Of a stretch of 20,566 bases of DNA, positions 14,647-20,566 are shown one piece after another. Under the pieces are notes generated by a model. The model searched no databases, was not told the DNA's origin, and was given only the letters and a program-made list of their open reading frames with translations. The position numbers and the translations under genes were made by a program. Positions within the stretch are counted from its first letter, which is position 1; every line of letters starts with the position of its first letter. The DNA comes from Anaerolineales bacterium UBA6128 (GTDB taxonomy: Bacteria > Chloroflexota > Anaerolineae > UBA1429), in the NCBI GenBank assembly GCA_002423325.1, contig DIVQ01000035.1, forward strand, positions 1 to 20,566, given 5' to 3'.

Positions 14647-15621
14647 ATGGCGCCTACCCTCCTGGTGCAAACAATCAGCTCCGTGGTGGCCGCGTCTACG
14701 CCCCTGGTCTTTGCCGGGCTGGGCGAAACGCTGACCGAAAAGGCGGGCGTCACCAACTTGTCGCTGGATGGCACCATTCTGCTCTCGGCGATGACTGCCT
14801 TTGCGGTGGCCTATCTCAGCGGAAGCCTGTTGCTCGGCATTTTGGCGGCCATGCTGGTGGGCGCGCTCATCGCGCTGCTGGTGGCGTGGGGCAGTATCGC
14901 GCTCAAGCAGAACCAGGTTGCCATCGGCTTTGTGCTGACGCTGCTCTGCGCCGACCTGAGTTCATTCCTCGGGCGGCCGTTTGTGCGCATCCCCGGCCCG
15001 AGCGTCCCGCACTTGCCCATCCCCGGGCTGGTGGCCATCCCGGTTGTGGGCCCCATCCTGTTCAATCACAACCTGCTCGTCTACCTGAGCTTCGCGCTGG
15101 CGATCGGGGTCTGGCTGTGGATCGGGCACACGCGTCAGGGGCTGGTGCTGCGCAGCGTGGGCGAGCGGCCGGAATCGGCCTATGCGCGCGGCGTGAACGT
15201 ACATCGCACGCGCTACCTGTACACGCTGCTGGGGGGTGCGTTGGTTGGGCTGGCCGGTGCCACCTACTCGCTCAGCGTCAAGCTGGGTTGGAGCCACCGG
15301 CACACGGCGGGCGAGGGCTGGATCGCGCTGGCGATCGTCATATTTGGCGGGTGGAGTCCATGGCGCGTCGTGCTGGGCGCCTACTTTTTCGGAGCGCTCA
15401 AGTCGCTGGGCAGTCTGATGCAACCCGCTTTCCCCGACGTTCCAACGCAGGTCTTCCAGGCCGCGCCTTTTGCGCTGATGATCGTGGTGCTGGTGCTGGC
15501 CAGTGGCGACCTGAAGGAGCGTTTGCTGGCGCTGATGCACCCGCGGATGCGGCGTCTGTTGTCGGGAATGGTACGCGCGGGACCGCCCGCGGCACTGGGC
15601 AAACCCTTCGAGCCTGACTGA
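14647..15621 (+). CDS. ABC importer permease (BPD_transp_2), second subunit
   Basis: The 324-residue membrane protein has the PF02653 pattern: FAGLGETLTEKAGVTNLSLDGTILLSAMTAFAV near the N terminus, the coupling segment LVLRSVGERPESAYARGVNVHRTRYLYTLLGGALVGLAG, and the C-terminal GEGWIALAIVIFGGWSPWRVVLGAYFFGALKSL. The last 30 residues are a basic cytoplasmic tail. AAGGAG is six bases before the ATG, with only three bases between the upstream stop and this start, so it is in the same operon. Its stop (15619-15621) lies two bases from the stop of the convergent AEC transporter gene. Confidence 0.9.
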   Translation: MAPTLLVQTISSVVAASTPLVFAGLGETLTEKAGVTNLSLDGTILLSAMTAFAVAYLSGSLLLGILAAMLVGALIALLVAWGSIALKQNQVAIGFVLTLLCADLSSFLGRPFVRIPGPSVPHLPIPGLVAIPVVGPILFNHNLLVYLSFALAIGVWLWIGHTRQGLVLRSVGERPESAYARGVNVHRTRYLYTLLGGALVGLAGATYSLSVKLGWSHRHTAGEGWIALAIVIFGGWSPWRVVLGAYFFGALKSLGSLMQPAFPDVPTQVFQAAPFALMIVVLVLASGDLKERLLALMHPRMRRLLSGMVRAGPPAALGKPFEPD

Positions 15622-15623
15622 CG

Positions 15624-16541
15624 TCAGCGCACGAGTGCGATGACCAGGGTGAGCGTGAGGCTGCTGAGCAGCGTCGTGAGGAACACCACGCTTGTGACGT
15701 ACTCGGCATCAGCTTCGAACTCGACAGCCATCAGCGTCGAGTTGACGGCCGTCGGGGTGGAGGCCTCCACGATCGCTACGCTGCGCGCCATGCCGCGCAG
15801 GCCCATCAGCGCAGCCATCCCAAAGGCCAACAGCGAGCCGACGGCGAGCCTCAAAAAGACTCCGATACTGACCTCCCGGTAGCGCCGCGTGAGGCGCGTT
15901 TGCGAGAGCTGGATGCCGAGCAGCAGCAGCATGGTGGGCACGGCGGCCTGGCCCAGCAACGCAATCGGCTTGAGCACCAATTCGGGCACCGCGACGCCGA
16001 GCGCCCTCAGCCCCAGCGCGATCGCGAATGCGTAGGGTCCCGGTAGCTTGAAGACGCGCATCACGGCCTTGAGGCTGCCGCCCTGGCTGCGCGCCGCGAA
16101 AAAGGGCGCCAGCGTGTGGCACGTGAGGTTGGAGGTCACGAACAGCACGGTTCCCAGCTCGAGACCCTGCTCGCCAAAGGCGAACAGGATGATCGAGAGG
16201 CCCATGTTGCCGGCGTTCAGAAAGGCCACGCTGAGCACCAGCGCGTCCACCGCGCGATCGTTCCAGCGCAGCAGCTTGGCCGCGGCGATGGCAATCAGAC
16301 ACAGCGCGATAGTGATGAGCGCCATATAGAGGATCATCGCGCCGACGTCGCGGGCGGGCGCCGTCAGTTGCGACAGCGACGCGAACACCAGACAGGGCTG
16401 CAGCACATAAATCGAGAGTGTGGCCAGCGTCTTTTTGTCGACGTGAAAGGCCCGATCGAGCAGCACGCCGACCGCGATGGCGATAAAGACGGGCAGAATC
16501 ACGTCCTGAAAGATCTGCAGGAAAAGGTCCACGGGCGTCAC
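15624..16541 (-). CDS. AEC-family (auxin efflux carrier-like) transporter
   Basis: The 305-residue protein has about ten hydrophobic segments arranged as an inverted repeat of five helices, as in PF03547 carriers. Landmarks are LPVFIAIAVGVLLDRAFHVDKKTLATLSIYVLQPCLVFASL at the N terminus, GNMGLSIILFAFGEQGLELGTVLFV in the middle, and STPTAVNSTLMAVEFEADAEYVTSVVFLTTLLSSLTLTLVIAL at the C terminus. Family members export or exchange organic acids and related small solutes. The start is a GTG at 16541, since an in-frame stop lies just upstream; no strong ribosome site precedes it, and a GTG nine bases further in (16532) is possible. A consensus minus-strand promoter sits at 16588-16615. Confidence 0.88.
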   Translation of the reverse strand: MTPVDLFLQIFQDVILPVFIAIAVGVLLDRAFHVDKKTLATLSIYVLQPCLVFASLSQLTAPARDVGAMILYMALITIALCLIAIAAAKLLRWNDRAVDALVLSVAFLNAGNMGLSIILFAFGEQGLELGTVLFVTSNLTCHTLAPFFAARSQGGSLKAVMRVFKLPGPYAFAIALGLRALGVAVPELVLKPIALLGQAAVPTMLLLLGIQLSQTRLTRRYREVSIGVFLRLAVGSLLAFGMAALMGLRGMARSVAIVEASTPTAVNSTLMAVEFEADAEYVTSVVFLTTLLSSLTLTLVIALVR

Positions 16542-16545
16542 CGAT

Positions 16546-16574
16546 TTGACAAAGGGTCAGGCGCACTCTACCAT
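16546..16574 (+). promoter_or_regulatory. Promoter for tyrS
   Basis: TTGACA (16546-16551), 17 bases, then TACCAT (16569-16574); transcription would start near 16581, about 50 bases before the tyrS ATG. No T-box leader fits in that space, so tRNA-sensing control is not apparent. Confidence 0.55.
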
Positions 16575-16587
16575 TGCCGGACACCAT

Positions 16588-16615
16588 ATCATAACTGGAC
16601 ACGGTCTTGTGTCAA
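16588..16615 (-). promoter_or_regulatory. Promoter for the AEC transporter gene
   Basis: On the minus strand a perfect TTGACA (16615-16610) is followed by 16 bases and TATGAT (16593-16588), with a start near 16581 and a leader of about 40 bases. It faces the tyrS promoter, the two predicted start sites nearly coinciding, so polymerases at the two promoters would compete. Confidence 0.65.
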
Positions 16616-16630
16616 CACGAGGGGAGCACG

Positions 16631-17854
16631 ATGTCGAACGTCCTGGATGAGCTGAAAGCACGCGGCTTTGTCGAGCAGATCTCTGATGAAGCGCTGCTGC
16701 GTGAAGCGCTGGAAAAGCCCATCACCTGCTACATCGGCTATGACCCCTCTGCATCCAGCCTGCACGTGGGCAGCCTGCTGACCATTATGGCACTGGCGCA
16801 CATGCAGCGCGCGGGTCACCGGCCGATCGCGTTGGTGGGCGGCGGCACCGGTATGGTGGGCGACCCCAGCGGTCGCACCGAGATGCGGCAATTGCTGACG
16901 CCCGAGGCCATTCAGCAGAATCTGGAAGGCCTGAAGGAGCAGATCGGTCGCTATGTTGATTTTGGTGGCGGCCGGGCGCTGATGGTGAACAACGCCGACT
17001 GGCTGCTCAAGCTCAACTATATCGAGTTTCTGCGCGATATTGGCCAGCACTTTTCGGTCAACCGCATGCTGGCGGCCGAGTCGTACAAGATTCGTCTGGA
17101 GAAGGGGCTCAGCTTTCTCGAGTTTAACTATCAGTTGTTGCAGGCATATGACTTTTTGCACCTGTACCGCGAGTACGGTTGCATCCTGCAGATTGGTGGC
17201 AATGACCAGTGGGGCAACATCTTGGCGGGCGTCGAGCTGATCCGCCGGGTGGCCGATGGCCAGGCTTTCGCGATGACGTTCCCGCTGCTCACGACGTCGT
17301 CGGGCGCCAAGATGGGCAAGACGGCCGAGGGCGCTGTGTGGCTCGACCGCAATCGCCTGTCGCCATACGATTTCTACCAGTACTGGGTGAATACCGAGGA
17401 CGCCGACGTCGACCGCTTCCTCAAGATCTATACATTCCTGCCGCTGAAAGAGATCGCCGAGCTCGCAAAACTGAAGGGCGCCGAAAGCCGTGTGGCCAAG
17501 GAGCGCCTGGCCTGGGAAGTGACGGCGCTCACCCATGGCGCTGAAGAGGCCGACAAGGCGCGCGAGGCCGCACGCAGCCTGTTCAGCGGCGCCGGTGACA
17601 GCGCTGCGGTGCCGACGAGCAGGCTGGCGCTTGAGGATCTGGCACGCGGGATCAAGGTCACCGAGCTGTTTGTGCTGGCGGGCCTGACCAAGTCGCGGAG
17701 CGAGGCGCGACGGCTGATTGAGCAGGGCGGCGCCACTGTCAACGATACGGTGGTGACCGACGTGGATGCGCTGGTGACCCAGGACGATCTCTGTGACGAT
17801 GCGTTGCTGCTGCGCGCCGGCAAGAAGCGTTACCACAAGATCATAGGGAAGTGA
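16631..17854 (+). CDS. tyrS: Tyrosyl-tRNA synthetase
   Basis: The 407-residue class I enzyme charges tRNA-Tyr with tyrosine in the cytosol. The HIGH-type motif is HVGS (45-48, in SASSLHVGSLLTIM), and the KMSKS-type motif is KMGKT (227-231). The catalytic region includes YIGYDPS and the FLEFNYQLLQAYDFLHL and GGNDQWGNI tyrosine/tRNA segments. The C-terminal 65 residues form an S4 RNA-binding domain (VTELFVLAGLTKSRSEARRLIEQGGATVND). I chose the ATG at 16631 because AGGGGAG lies four bases before it; an in-frame GTG at 16607 has no ribosome site and overlaps the opposing promoter. The gene is single-copy in the window and monocistronic, with no T-box. Confidence 0.96.
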   Translation: MSNVLDELKARGFVEQISDEALLREALEKPITCYIGYDPSASSLHVGSLLTIMALAHMQRAGHRPIALVGGGTGMVGDPSGRTEMRQLLTPEAIQQNLEGLKEQIGRYVDFGGGRALMVNNADWLLKLNYIEFLRDIGQHFSVNRMLAAESYKIRLEKGLSFLEFNYQLLQAYDFLHLYREYGCILQIGGNDQWGNILAGVELIRRVADGQAFAMTFPLLTTSSGAKMGKTAEGAVWLDRNRLSPYDFYQYWVNTEDADVDRFLKIYTFLPLKEIAELAKLKGAESRVAKERLAWEVTALTHGAEEADKAREAARSLFSGAGDSAAVPTSRLALEDLARGIKVTELFVLAGLTKSRSEARRLIEQGGATVNDTVVTDVDALVTQDDLCDDALLLRAGKKRYHKIIGK

Positions 17855-17874
17855 GAGGCCGGGAGTCAGAATCC

Positions 17875-18888
17875 TCAGGTTTGGCTCTTTGACTCGGGGT
17901 AATCGGGTGTTGACTCGAGCAGACGAGGCGCCGAAGAGGACCATTCCTGAGGCGCTTGCGAAACACTGGCGCGAGTGTCAGGTTCGTAGATCGGCTTGTT
18001 CATGGGGCGTGTACGCAGAGTGCCTGCCCACGCCTGTTCCAGTCGGTTCTCCGCGATCCGCAGGTAGCGCATATCGGTATCAGCACCGGCTGAGCGACGT
18101 CCGTGCATGATGCTGGCGATCGCGGTGGTTCCTACGCCCGCGTACGGATCGACAACCAAGTCTCCTGGGTTGGTGAGGCTTAGCACCAGCCGCTCAACTA
18201 GAGCGACCGGGAACTGACATGGATGCTCAGTTTTCTCAACATGGTTTGATTTTACGTTGGGCATGTCCCAGACATCAGAGGGATTCTTGCCAAGCGGGTT
18301 GCCTGAGGGCTTCCCCTTATTCGGACCCCGAAAAGCCCGCTTCCCGGGGTACTTCTGAGGGATACGTACCGGATCGAGGTTGAACGTATAGTTGCTAACA
18401 TTTCTGGTGAACCACAGAATCGTCTCGTGACGTCCGGTAAACCGGTACCGTTCGTGTAGTCCGTGTCCGAAACACCAGACGATTCGGTTTCGTAGCTTGA
18501 GACCCATGCTCTTGAACAGAGGATACAGCACCAGGTCGAGTGGAAACGCCTCCTTGTCGGTGGCGACCCCCTGGATGTAGTGGCCGACCTGCCAGCAGAT
18601 GCTGCCGGTGGGGGATAGCACATCAAGACACGATGAGATGGTCTGGCGCTGGCTCTCGATGTAGTCATCGAGGCTTATCTGCCGCTCGTACTCTTTTCCA
18701 GTGTTGTAGGGAGGCGACGTAACAACCAATTCGGCATTGGAACCGCTGGCTGCGATCTGGTCAAGCAGAAGCAGGCGGTCGCCATGCACCAGCGTGACGC
18801 TCGCGGAAGGATCGTACTCTGAGGCGATCCGCAGCGGGAGTGGCTCGGCAGTTTCAGTGGCGAAGATAGTCTGTTGCGTCGTAGTCAT
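17875..18888 (-). CDS. Type II DNA methyltransferase, beta class (probable N4-cytosine)
   Basis: The 337-residue enzyme methylates DNA with S-adenosylmethionine to protect host sites. The catalytic motif TSPPYN is at 57-62 and precedes the SAM-binding motif DPYAGVGTT (247-255), the beta-class order. TSPPY is most typical of N4-cytosine methyltransferases, as in the BglII group, though N6-adenine activity is not excluded. The central segment (about 140-220) would be the target-recognition part. It is divergent from the restriction gene at 18998 with 109 bases between the starts. Base composition is lower in GC than the neighbours (about 43% in 18361-18420 against about 72% in 17281-17340 of tyrS), which points to horizontal acquisition. 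The frame converges with tyrS, 20 bases from its stop. Confidence 0.9.
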   Translation of the reverse strand: MTTTQQTIFATETAEPLPLRIASEYDPSASVTLVHGDRLLLLDQIAASGSNAELVVTSPPYNTGKEYERQISLDDYIESQRQTISSCLDVLSPTGSICWQVGHYIQGVATDKEAFPLDLVLYPLFKSMGLKLRNRIVWCFGHGLHERYRFTGRHETILWFTRNVSNYTFNLDPVRIPQKYPGKRAFRGPNKGKPSGNPLGKNPSDVWDMPNVKSNHVEKTEHPCQFPVALVERLVLSLTNPGDLVVDPYAGVGTTAIASIMHGRRSAGADTDMRYLRIAENRLEQAWAGTLRTRPMNKPIYEPDTRASVSQAPQEWSSSAPRLLESTPDYPESKSQT

Positions 18889-18939
18889 GTGCGATTCCGC
18901 CCTTCATATGCTACAGATAGTTTACCACAGCCACGGGTG

Positions 18940-18955
18940 TCGATCAAGGGATCGA
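18940..18955. promoter_or_regulatory. Inverted repeat with two GATC sites between methyltransferase and endonuclease genes
   Basis: TCGATC (18940-18945) and GATCGA (18950-18955) are perfect arms around AAGG, 42 bases before the endonuclease ATG. No controller (C) gene is seen, so this repeat is the best visible candidate for coordinating the two genes, for example by methyltransferase binding or methylation. The flanking bases do not make either GATC an RGATCY site. Confidence 0.4.
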
Positions 18956-18997
18956 AGGGAGTAAGGTAGGCAGGCGAGGCAACTTGGAGGGGATTCC

Positions 18998-19609
18998 ATG
19001 CGGATTGGCGCTCTATACTCTCATTTGAACGGTCATGAGTGGTTGTTGGTGCACCGCAGGAGCATCTGGGCCGAAGTCGAGCAGGTGATCGAAGGTGTCG
19101 ATGCCGAAGCGTGTCGTGTCAAGGTGAGCAGAGAACGCGGAATGCAGGGCAAACTACTGTACTCGCCGATCGAGATGAACAAGCGATTCTGCGAGGCGTT
19201 CCAAGTCCTTGGCTGGACGGAGAAGCGTACACAGTACTGGGTAACCGATGATATGCACCTGATCAGGGATACCCTTCACCTCGAGCCAGCTGAGCAGAAG
19301 AGCGTTATCCAGTCTGTAGGGAAAATCCCAATCCTCTCGTACAATCAAACCGACTTCCAGAAGGAACGCGCTTCGATCGAAGTGCAGTTTGGCAAGTACG
19401 CGTTTATCGCCTACGATCTTTTCGTCAAGCACCTTGCTTTCTATATCGGAGATGTTATCGATGTAGGGATCGAAATCCTGCCGATGAAATGTTTCCAGAG
19501 CCAGATGTCGTCTGGTCCAGGCTACTATGAGGGGGCTCTGTACGATCTCGGCCGACAAGGGCGAGGGTCACCCGCCGTTCCGCTGGTGCTCGTTGGCCTA
19601 GAGGCCTAG
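18998..19609 (+). CDS. BstYI-like type II restriction endonuclease (BglII family)
   Basis: The 203-residue product matches BstYI, also about 203 residues as I recall it, along its whole length: an N-terminal YSHLNG segment, IDAEACR-like VDAEACR at 34-40, SYNQTDF at 114-120 and the C-terminal GRGSPAVPLVLVG. The PD-(D/E)xK-type active site is Asp119 and Glu128 with Gln130 (D-x8-E-V-Q), the variant used by BglII and BstYI, where Q replaces the lysine. The predicted target is RGATCY cut after R, inferred by family similarity. GGAGGGG precedes the ATG. It is divergent from the beta-class methyltransferase, so the two form a complete restriction-modification system. GC content is low compared with the neighbouring genes (about 48% in 19321-19380). 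Confidence 0.92.
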   Translation: MRIGALYSHLNGHEWLLVHRRSIWAEVEQVIEGVDAEACRVKVSRERGMQGKLLYSPIEMNKRFCEAFQVLGWTEKRTQYWVTDDMHLIRDTLHLEPAEQKSVIQSVGKIPILSYNQTDFQKERASIEVQFGKYAFIAYDLFVKHLAFYIGDVIDVGIEILPMKCFQSQMSSGPGYYEGALYDLGRQGRGSPAVPLVLVGLEA

Positions 19610-19679
19610 CGGGTATCGAGGCGAGGCCACCGAGCCCGGTCTCCTGTGACTTGATATGCCTGTGGGTTGGAGGTGAGCG

Positions 19680-20288
19680 TTGGAACAGACTCCGAAGACA
19701 GCCAAGCTGCCCGAGGCATTGCAGCGGATCCTGACGCTGATGTTCACCGTGCTCGCGGCGCTTTTGTACGCGGGCATCCTGGGGGCCGCCATGGTCCAGA
19801 CTCTGCTGGGTGGCGATGCCACCCTGACGGCGGGCGCCTCCCGCATCGCCACGGTGTTGGGGGGGCTGGTGGGCGCGGTCGTGAGCGCCGGGTTCGCGGG
19901 AAGCTGGCGGCCCGGGTCGGTGCAGCTGCGGGCACACCATCCCATCAGCGGCGATGCCGTCACGAGTTGGTCGAGCCTGCGCCCGCCATCGCGGCTGAAC
20001 AGCAAGTTCGCCAGCCTGGCGCGCGTGCTGGGTTTTGCATCGCGCAGCCACACTGTCTTGGACGCCGCGCCCGATGACGAAGGCTCACCGGTCGAAGAGT
20101 CCGATCCCACGGCGGTCGGGATGGCGCTGCTGTATGCGGCCATCTATTTCCTGGTCGGTGGCGCGGCGTTCCTGCTGGTCTTGACGAAGGACGTTGTGCC
20201 CGAGATCATCGAGAGCTCGGCCTGGACTTGGGTGGGGTCGCTGGTAGCCTCGGCCTACACCTTTTTTGGCTTGGACACGGTAAGCTAG
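19680..20288 (+). CDS. Membrane protein of unknown function
   Basis: I do not recognise this 202-residue protein. It starts with TTG at 19680, placed six bases after GGAGG (19669-19673). Four hydrophobic segments are visible: about 17-40, 52-75, 146-167 and 182-199. A soluble, Ser/Arg-rich loop (about 76-125) and an acidic stretch (DDEGSPVEESD, about 130-140) lie between the second and third. No catalytic motif is seen. Its TAG stop overlaps the TAG stop of the convergent P-type ATPase gene by three bases. It lies 70 bases after the restriction gene, but the higher GC content suggests it belongs to the older chromosome rather than the restriction cassette. Confidence 0.7.
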   Translation: MEQTPKTAKLPEALQRILTLMFTVLAALLYAGILGAAMVQTLLGGDATLTAGASRIATVLGGLVGAVVSAGFAGSWRPGSVQLRAHHPISGDAVTSWSSLRPPSRLNSKFASLARVLGFASRSHTVLDAAPDDEGSPVEESDPTAVGMALLYAAIYFLVGGAAFLLVLTKDVVPEIIESSAWTWVGSLVASAYTFFGLDTVS

Positions 20289-20566
20289 TCGGCATCGCGC
20301 ATCCCCAGCATGCGCAGGCCGTTGAGCGTGACCAGCAGTGAGGCGCCCACGTCGGCCAGCACTGCCATCCAGAGGGAGGCATAGCCGGCTACGGCCAGCG
20401 CCAGGAACACTGCCTTGAGCGTCAGCGCAAAGACGATGTTGGCCCGGACGATGCCCAGGGCCCGGCGGCTCAACCGGATGAGAAATGGGAGGCGGCTCAG
20501 GTCGTCGCTCATCAGCGCGATATCGGCCGTCTCCAGCGCCGCGTCACTTCCGGCGCGGCCCATGGC
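20285..20566 (-). CDS. Heavy-metal P-type ATPase (Zn/Cd/Pb type), C-terminal end only
   Basis: Ninety-three residues of the C-terminal end are present; the gene enters from beyond the window edge at 20566. The segment AMGRAGSDAALETADIALM is the conserved hinge region following the GDGINDAP motif of P1B-ATPases. SDDLSRLPFLIRLSRR and two terminal helices follow, including WMAVLADVGASLLVTLNGLRML. The Asp in LADVGAS corresponds to the metal-binding Asp of the last helix in ZntA/CadA-type pumps, so export of Zn, Cd or Pb out of the cytoplasm is the best guess. The metal-binding N terminus and CPC motif lie outside the window. Confidence 0.9.
   Translation of the reverse strand, partial: AMGRAGSDAALETADIALMSDDLSRLPFLIRLSRRALGIVRANIVFALTLKAVFLALAVAGYASLWMAVLADVGASLLVTLNGLRMLGMRDAD

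Noticed and set aside
16541..16630. T-box riboswitch upstream of tyrS
   Set aside because: The 50-base leader after the predicted promoter is too short and has no T-box sequence or specifier stem.
16589..17944. 451-codon minus-strand ORF opposite tyrS
   Set aside because: It is a shadow frame of tyrS with His/Gln-rich, domain-free translation.
17855..19680. Insertion-type repeats bordering the restriction-modification cassette
   Set aside because: I compared 17855-17875 with 19610-19680 by eye and found no direct or inverted repeats, integrase or transposase remnant.

Overview
The window is about 20.6 kb of GC-rich bacterial DNA with sigma70-type promoters, lipobox lipoproteins and good Shine-Dalgarno sites. 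The gene set includes a Lon-related protease with an acidic tail, a triple zinc-ribbon membrane protein, a BMP-type nucleoside ABC importer and Gfo/Idh, FAD and UROD-like catabolic enzymes. This is reminiscent of Chloroflexota (Anaerolineae-like) genomes. That assignment is inference at modest confidence; no rRNA, tRNA or taxonomic marker beyond tyrS is present.

Left part (1-5.2 kb): a near-consensus promoter overlaps a CsoR-family-like operator. It drives a small thioredoxin-fold gene (223-564) interrupted by one in-frame TGA that sits exactly where YuzD/ArsD-like proteins carry a redox cysteine, with a small hairpin just downstream. I read this as an unannotated selenoprotein. A strong terminator hairpin separates it from a convergent Lon-related ATP-dependent protease (639-3131). 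A divergent promoter pair serves the protease and a YbjN-like lipoprotein (3336-3968). Another hairpin separates the lipoprotein from a convergent zinc-ribbon/transmembrane protein (4042-5130).

Middle (5.2-15.6 kb): a minus-strand run encodes a Gfo/Idh/MocA dehydrogenase, an FAD-dependent oxidoreductase and an aldo/keto reductase, probably one operon for oxidising a sugar- or polyol-like compound. Divergent from it is a uroporphyrinogen-decarboxylase-like protein. Next comes a complete BMP-family importer (lipoprotein, double-ABC ATPase, two permeases) with its own promoter and a structured leader hairpin at the predicted transcript start.

Right part (15.6-20.6 kb): an AEC-family transporter and tyrS are read divergently from closely packed promoters. 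A lower-GC restriction-modification cassette follows: a beta-class DNA methyltransferase and a divergent BstYI/BglII-type endonuclease with D119, E128 and Q130 in place. A four-helix membrane protein of unknown function and the C-terminal end of a Zn/Cd/Pb-type P-type ATPase close the window.
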